Of a stretch of DNA of 64,000 nucleotides, positions 57,124-64,000 are shown piece after piece (position 1 is the first letter of the stretch; each line of letters starts with the position of its first letter). The DNA comes from Gibbula magus (Eukaryota; Mollusca; Gastropoda; Trochida; Trochidae): the NCBI GenBank assembly GCA_936450465.1, contig OW388289.1, positions 71,856,420 through 71,920,419 on the forward strand. Reading direction: 5' to 3'. The position numbers and the translations under genes were made by a program. Below the pieces are notes generated by a model. The model was not told where the DNA came from. It saw only the letters and a program-made list of their open reading frames with translations, and made no database searches.

Positions 57124-60100
57124 AATAGTTCAGACTTAGATTTTCACATTTCTTTTTGTGCTATGATTGTCCTTACATTAACATATAGTTTACAACCATC
57201 CTTCTACAAAGAGATTTGTGTATTTTGATACTGATTATGAATTGTTATTTCCATCATTGCCAAACAGTTGATAATTAAGGTCTCACATGAAGCAAATTTG
57301 TATAATCAGTTGCAATTGAAGAAGGTCTCACGCGAAGTAAGTGTAGTATATGAATCAAAATACATGTTACAAAATGATGTTTACATTGAGCGTTATTTTA
57401 TTTATATATATATTTATCATATACATATATAGACATGTACAGTCAGAGACCAAATTGACAACTTATGACAAGAAAAGATATTTGTACGAGACAAGGTCAC
57501 CAAGAGGAAATGGACGGATATGAATCAGGTATCTGTGACTCGTGTAGATATTTCAATCCTCTGTTTTCTCAAGCATGGACTTGAGTCATTCTGTGTTCAT
57601 GTATGAGTAATGAAGCTAACGATGCAACTCATACCAGGAGTTGAGGGATTATCAAAAGAAGTGTGTCGGCTACCTTGATAACTGAACACCTGGTGAAATT
57701 TTACCTTCTATATGATTCATTTAGATTCTTTTTATAAAGATAAAGATGTTTTTCTTTTTCAAAGTTTTTAAAATTTCAAAATGGCGACGAATTAATTGAA
57801 AACATTGTACCTTGGAATAAAAGGGAAAAAGTTTTTTCTTATATAAATTAATTTGAATTCTAAACTAAGGAGACAGCAACAAACGAACGGTAAAGAAAAA
57901 CACTGAACACCCTGTGAAATAAAACAGATATTTTTTACCTATGAAATTAGACTCTTCCAAAATTTACTAAATTTGATATTGAATAAAGAAATAAAGAGAT
58001 TGTGTATAATTGGTATTGAAGTATGAAGCATACTTTGTATTTATGTAATTAGACTTTTTTTAAGTTTACTTAATTTGATATTGAATAAGGATATAAAGAG
58101 ATTATATTTATTGATATTGAAGTAATGGAGCTCCACATGGTTTTCTCTTTATCAGACAATCAAATCCTGTTAACACATTTTGAAACCTCTTATGTAAACT
58201 ACTTAAATATATAAACATAAAAATATATAATATATACAAATAAATATAAACAAATATGTTCAAAATTCGAATTTCAAATGTAAAAAATTATTACCAATAA
58301 TTACTTGCAGCTTCAAAGATTGACTCATGGAGGTGAGCTAGGTAAGTTGTCTTTGGGTTTACTATGGCTCTCACTTAAAAAAAATGAACTAGCACTGTCA
58401 TTTATAAAGTTAATGAGTCTATACATTCTATTTTAAACATATATTCAAATAAATAAATGAATAAATAATTGTGTATAATATGATGATAGATGTATATATG
58501 ATGTACAATATAAAATAATAAAATACTTTACACAAATAAACAGGAAGGAAGCCCTCAGATATGCTTAAAATAAAAAAGGTTTGAAAAAAACCCATTCAAG
58601 TTAAAATTCTCAAAGGATATCAGCGTTATCAATGTTATAAATCACAATGATATGAATCAAAGAGCAATTACTAAAACAATTAAGTCTGGAGAAATATCCA
58701 TTAATAACACTGTTGCTATATCCACCCTCTAGGAAGGCGTTATCAAGTGATGTGACACTGCTAATGGTGTGGGTGTTGGCTACTTATAGCAAATCTTAGT
58801 CTCAGGAAGCATTCATGTTGAAACTTAAAATCCTCAAGGATTATTTATTTGTTTATTTGTTACGATTTTTACATGCTAAAAGTTAAACAAACATCAAGTT
58901 GAAGTATTTTATTTCATAAATTGCATTAACCACCCATTTATGCATGATCGACACTCCAGATTTGCATTTAATTGTGTGTACATATTGTTCATAGCTTGCA
59001 ATGAACTGAATAGGTTGTTATTTTCCCTGCAAATAAAGGTTCAAATATATTCAAATTTTACTTATAACTGATTCAGAATGATTTTGGGTGATGAATAAAA
59101 TGTCATTGTCACATCTTCTGAAATAAATTATATCTTATTCCACCATGTTGACATTTTAGTGGTTAATATATTCTTTCAGAAGTGTTTTTTAGAAGTTGGG
59201 AGGCATTGAAATAAAAATTCTCAACTTCTTTATATAAGTGAGGGGTGACATTTTGCTATATTTTTTTTATGCCATTATCAACCATATGTGACGATTTGAT
59301 ACAATATGTTAGGATACTTTTACAATATTTCATAAAGCGTACAGTCATGCAGTCTCCATTTCATGTCTCAGAAGAGGAAATAGCTGTATCAATTAAAGGA
59401 TGTTTTTCAGAACACTGTGTTGAGCTCTTAATTGCATAATCATGATTAAGAGGAAATAGACATTCAGCGATAAGAATGTATTTTAAGAACATTTGGGAAT
59501 GTGCCGAAAATATATCAAAAGGATATTTATTTCCAAACATGGATACAAAATAAGATTATTAATATACCAAAATACACTTTGAAAGTGTGTGGGTTGAAAA
59601 TCATAAACAAATTCCCATTTCTTTTAAAACAGTTTAGATATTAATTATGATAATTTATATTTTGTCTCTTCATTATAACTATAGAAGCAAAGATTTGAAT
59701 TTCAATACGTAAAATATAGCACAGCAATTAAAATGTATGAACTATGTTATCAAAAGATCAAGCAAAATAGATATACTTCCAGATATGAAAAGAAAATATT
59801 TAACTGCCACAGGTTTGAGGATGAATGTAGCTATAAAATATAAGTACAAACAAAATGAAAATAATTAAAAACACTCACATGGATCAATCAAATATTACAA
59901 ACCTGCAAACCAATTCTGTCTAGTGTATAAAAATTGAGACAATCGATCACTTGAACAATTCCTGATATAACCGTCTCTTTCTGAAATGTGATATAGTTCA
60001 GAGTCGAGGTGTGAATATTGAGGTTACAAGATTATAAAAACTAATTCACAGAAGGCTCATTTAATAGCCATGTTGGGTAAAATATGACATCAGAGTCCTA

Positions 60101-62440
60101 CCATGGCCGACTGAAGTCCCAATCTGCACACGATCTTATATCTTTGGGAACTTATGAGAGTTGAAGTCAGGTCAAATGATGTTGAACGACTAACCATTGA
60201 GGTTGAAGATGCTCAGTGACGAGATGCTACTCTGACTGATGTAATGGAATGTCATGAACGTAAATCATGGAAAGGCATAATATAGAGACATATGGAGTAG
60301 AATTTGGTTTTGCTGCCAATAATTATTTAGTATTGTTGATCAAAGTGCAAAACAAATATCCTTTAATATGCTTACATTTTTTATTCTTTTCCATCGGTAT
60401 ATGTGCATTCTAAAAGTAAATAAAGTACAATTTACAGGAGCAATTGAAATATATTAATGTTTCTAACGAGATTATGATAAGAAAGAAAAACAAGGCAAAA
60501 TCAATTATATGAAGAAGGAGGTTTAAGTGGTCAAGTAATGGCTACTCCACGTGCTTCACTTCTCTGAGATGAAGTGTGCACTATCAGATACAAAGTATCA
60601 CTTGACCACGTAATTGCTCTTGAGAGAAGCTTACGCAGGCTCCTGGCTACTTCACCAGTGATAAGCTGGCTGTTGTGTGAAAATTACGAGGAAATCTTAT
60701 AAATTACGAGGGTTGACCTAGGAAATGAGGTCATGTGCTTGACCAACTGTAAATGACACTAACCCACATGTCCGAGACACGCCTATTGTAATCAGAGCAC
60801 TGGAAATCAAGTTTCGCCCATCCTGACAATGTGGCACTGAAAAATGGTTTTGAATTTATTTTTTTACTTATTGTATTTTCTATTTTTGTGCTCTCGAGCT
60901 GTTTACATTGTTGAAGTGAAAATGGTCTCATAAGTTAATTCAAAGTTTTCTTTATTATTGGAAATGGCTTTCTTTATCAATGCACCTGAATTCTAGAATT
61001 GTTTTGTTAATTGGTGTTGCAGATTATTTGAAATTAAAATTACCATATTGAAGCTACATTTTAATTTATTCCTTATATTATATATCATTTTATAAGATAT
61101 TTTTAAGAAATCTTTTGTCTTATTATTTTAATTTGTTATGATTCAGACATGGTATTATATGCTATTGTGATTCATACACAGTGTCACTGCTAGAAATACC
61201 TCCTTACCTCCCACTAATTGACTGTTAAATGTCTGAAAGAGCAAGTTGCAAAAGTGACTGACAGGCACATTAAATTACAGGGCCTTTCTCCTTTGTATAA
61301 AGGCTGGTTGCTTTTTCAAACCACAAGCTCTGGTGCTCGTAAGGACTGAAATATATGTAAATTCAACTATCTTGCACTAAACAATACCTACATCAATGCA
61401 AGCAATCTCAACTGTATTTAGAATGATCCCCTACTGTGTATATGTCACTGTTGTGATACCTCTGATATAATTTGAACTCTGATCTGAAGCTGACTTCCAT
61501 CTTTTAGAACCTAGAGCCTAAAGAACCTAGAGAAATGTTGAAAAATCCTGAAATTCCTAAATTTGAGATATGAATGACTTGGGGTAACAAGTCGATCACC
61601 CACAAAAAGTTACTTTTGAGTAAATCGAGCTTAAAGTTTTTTGTGGGATATCAAATTTGTTTAAATATCAAACTTTAGCAAAAACATGATATATCACATA
61701 AAATAATCAATGGTGAAAAATCTAGTCTTTATATAAATTATAACGTCAGAGCTTTCATAGTCTGATTCCTGTTATGGTTTCACATTAGCAAGATCACTTT
61801 TGCTGTCATTATCATAGGTTAGTGATGACATTTCCAGCAATATATCCTCCTCAGAAAGCATGTTAGACGCCATGTTTTTTTGTGGCTTATCAGATTCTTG
61901 CAAAAATAGAGCCATGGCCTCTGTAGCTCATCAGGAGATAATAAGTGGGGTATGTTATGGAGTGGACTTTATAGCAATGGTCAGATAATGGAATGTAGTA
62001 ATAAGAATCTAGGTAGTGAAACGATTAAAGGAGTTTAAAAATATTTTGTTACCATAACTTTGCCAATCTGCTATATATATGTGTTGAAAGAGCAACACAA
62101 AGCTTTGAAATAAATTGCTGGTATCAAACATATAATAATGTGGTGGAGAGATCATACTATTTTTTAAGATCGTACACACATTATATAATAATGAATATAC
62201 CGGGTACAATTCTTTGCATACAATTCACCACTGTAAGCTATTGCAATAATGGCCTGGGGCTGTAGAAGAAAATGAAAAAAACCTTTTTAGGTCATGACCC
62301 CTGCTAATTATTATCAAAATTGGTTACACATAAATCAACATTCGTTATGAATATCATACACCTTTGCATTATATTGTTTTAATTCTTAATTGCATTATGG
62401 CAATACCAACATTTATTACATAATGAATAGGAGCCCCAGT
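57124..62440. other. No gene recognised
   Basis: Long AT-rich stretch without a credible frame. 57430-57610 is a diverged copy of 56690-56830 (AAGAGGAAATGGACGGATATGAATCAG-type text). 57947-58030 is duplicated at 58049-58125 (102-bp offset; TTTGATATTGAATAA, then AAGAGATT). The region 60530-60800 is less AT-rich but shows no coding pattern. Confidence 0.4.
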
Positions 62441-62450
62441 TTTTGAAAAT

Positions 62451-62590
62451 CCCATTTCTCATAGGCTCCATTTCAATACTTAATAAATTGGTGAATTTTT
62501 TTTAGTAAATTCTTTTTCACCATTTCTTATAGGCTCCTTTTCAATATTTGATAAAATGGTGATATTCTATGAATAAATTCTTTTTTAGAG
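62451..62590. repeat. Tandem duplication of about 68 bp
   Basis: CCATTTCTCATAGGCTCC (62452) and CCATTTCTTATAGGCTCC (62520) begin two related units. Confidence 0.7.
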
Positions 62591-63570
62591 TCAGTGAAAA
62601 GCAGTCTCACACACAGTCTATGATAACACAGTGCTGCACAGAAGTTTGAAGTAACCTGAAACTTCTGTGTAACTATCAGTTTTCATTCTTCTGCCAGGAA
62701 GAGGTCAACACAATGCAATTACATAACATGCAGACACTGGACTCACAGCCAGTAAAATTTATATGTTAGATGCAGTTTTTCCTACAATTAATTATTTTTC
62801 TGTACTGGAGAAGATGATGAAAATAGGTGTGATGTCACAATCTCATATAGCTACTTCTTTTATAGTCCTATGTTATCACCAGTCATCACTAGTCATATTC
62901 AGTTCACATATCTCATGTAAAATGAAAAAATTTAATTCCTCTTCAAGTTATTCCTTCAAAGGGTATTCAATAGTTCTCATTTCAAATAGATTCACATTAA
63001 ACATGTCCATGATGTAGACATCTATCTCATTTCTTGTTCCTATTGAATAAAATTAACTGCAAAGTTAATAGAAAACTAAATCAGTTATAAAGTATAAAAT
63101 ATGATATAAATAAGTTATACCAAATTGACTCGTACTGGAAATTCTCATTAATTAATTCTCCAAATAATTACACTATATCATGAGATATTAAAAAACTCCA
63201 TTATTTACTCTTAAATTACAAAGAACATAATATTAGATTTAATAAAAGATTCTGTATTAAGTCTTTAGAATACTTTTAGACTTGTGTACCTTTATCAGCA
63301 AATTCACTTGCAAAATACAAATAATTACTCATATGTGAAATGTGAGACAAAGATAAAATATGACTTATAATTTTTGTTAGACCTCCAATTCTAAGTTTTT
63401 AAGTCTAAATATCTCTTTTTCATCAGACATATTATATTCTCAAAGCACATGTTAGAACTCTCACATCAGAAAGATGAAATGCCTTTAACTCAGCTGTTTT
63501 CTTTAAAATTACCTCCCTTACCTACTTACTGATTGAAGTGCACATATAATCTCAGAAAGATGCTGTAAAC
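62591..63570. other. No gene recognised
   Basis: AT-rich, no domain in the short frames. Confidence 0.35.
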
Positions 63571-63574
63571 TGAA

Positions 63575-64000
63575 ATAGGCTTTTAGGTTATGATCCCTGT
63601 GACCCATATTTGGGGTCACAGACTCACCAAATTTACAATTTAGAATCCCTTACAGCCAAGGAGTCTGTACATAAAATTTCAGCTCGCTAGAGCCATTGGG
63701 ACTGGAGATGAAGATGAAAATAGCGTTTTAGGTCATTGCCTCTGTGACCAAATATTTGGGGTCTCACTGTCACCAAATTTACAATTTAGAATCCCCTTCA
63801 GTCAAGGAGTATGTACATAAAATTTCAGCTCTCTACGTTCATTGGGACTGGAGAAGAAGATGAAAATAGTTTTTTTTAGGTAATGACCCCTGTGAGCCAC
63901 ACTTGGGGTCACAGGGTCACCAAATCTACAATTTAGAATCCCTTTCAGCCAAGGAGTCTGTACATAAAATTTCAGCTCTCTGGAGTCATTGGTTCTGGAG
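63575..64000 (+). repeat. 147-bp tandem array, open at the right edge
   Basis: Units marked by ACCAAATTTACAATTTAGAA at 63626, 63772 and 63919 (146-147 bp apart) contain CTGTACATAAAATTTCAGCTC and GAAGATGAAAATAG. A single diverged unit (TTTTTAGGTCATGACCCCTG) lies at about 62283-62305. It is of the same style as arrays A-C; whether it ends in ACGG repeats lies outside the window. Confidence 0.85.

Overview
The window is AT-rich, intron- and repeat-dominated animal DNA. The best guess is a mollusc or another lophotrochozoan. The reasons are a DIRS-type retrotransposon, tRNA-headed SINEs whose tail reads GGCGTTAAACCCCAACTC followed by ACCTC repeats, and ACGG-rich tandem-array elements; this taxon guess rests on remembered resemblance, not on a search. 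There is no bacterial organisation: no operons, ribosome binding sites or CRISPR.

Host gene. Two minus-strand exons (9828-10023, then 317-489) join in phase and encode the end of the cysteine-rich region and most of the spacer domain of an ADAMTS / ADAMTS-like / papilin family extracellular matrix protein. They are separated by a 9.3 kb intron. The rest of the gene is off the left edge or unrecognised to the right. A signal-peptide-like first coding exon on the same strand (47091-47135), with a TATA-like site further upstream (48028-48037), could start this gene or another one; the link is not proven.

Mobile DNA. Inside the intron, on the opposite strand, lies a complete-looking DIRS1-like element (1453-8009). 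It has 158-bp inverted terminal repeats, an internal complementary region that joins copies of both ends, a gag-like ORF, an RT / RNase H / Dam-like methyltransferase ORF and a tyrosine recombinase ORF. A degenerate relic of DIRS-type ends sits at 34467-34610. Elsewhere there are at least seven copies of one tRNA-derived SINE family (some with clear target duplications), two other SINE-like repeats, five copies of a TTAA-bounded MITE family (one carrying a nested pogo-like MITE), a TA-flanked MITE and several long palindromes.

Tandem DNA. From about 30 kb rightwards the window is rich in arrays: a 42/48-bp minisatellite (30.4-31.1 kb), arrays of roughly 150-170 bp ending in ACGG repeats plus a CCCCCGCTT hairpin (36.6-38.65 kb and 53.4-54.3 kb), a 9-bp minisatellite (40.9 kb), a TAC/TAG microsatellite that switches strand (48.4-48.8 kb), a 2.7 kb pure pyrimidine higher-order array (50.4-53.1 kb), a 32-bp minisatellite (56.1 kb) and a 147-bp array running off the right edge. 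Apart from the host exons and the DIRS ORFs, I find no convincing protein-coding sequence; the remaining open frames are short, or are low-complexity readings of repeats.
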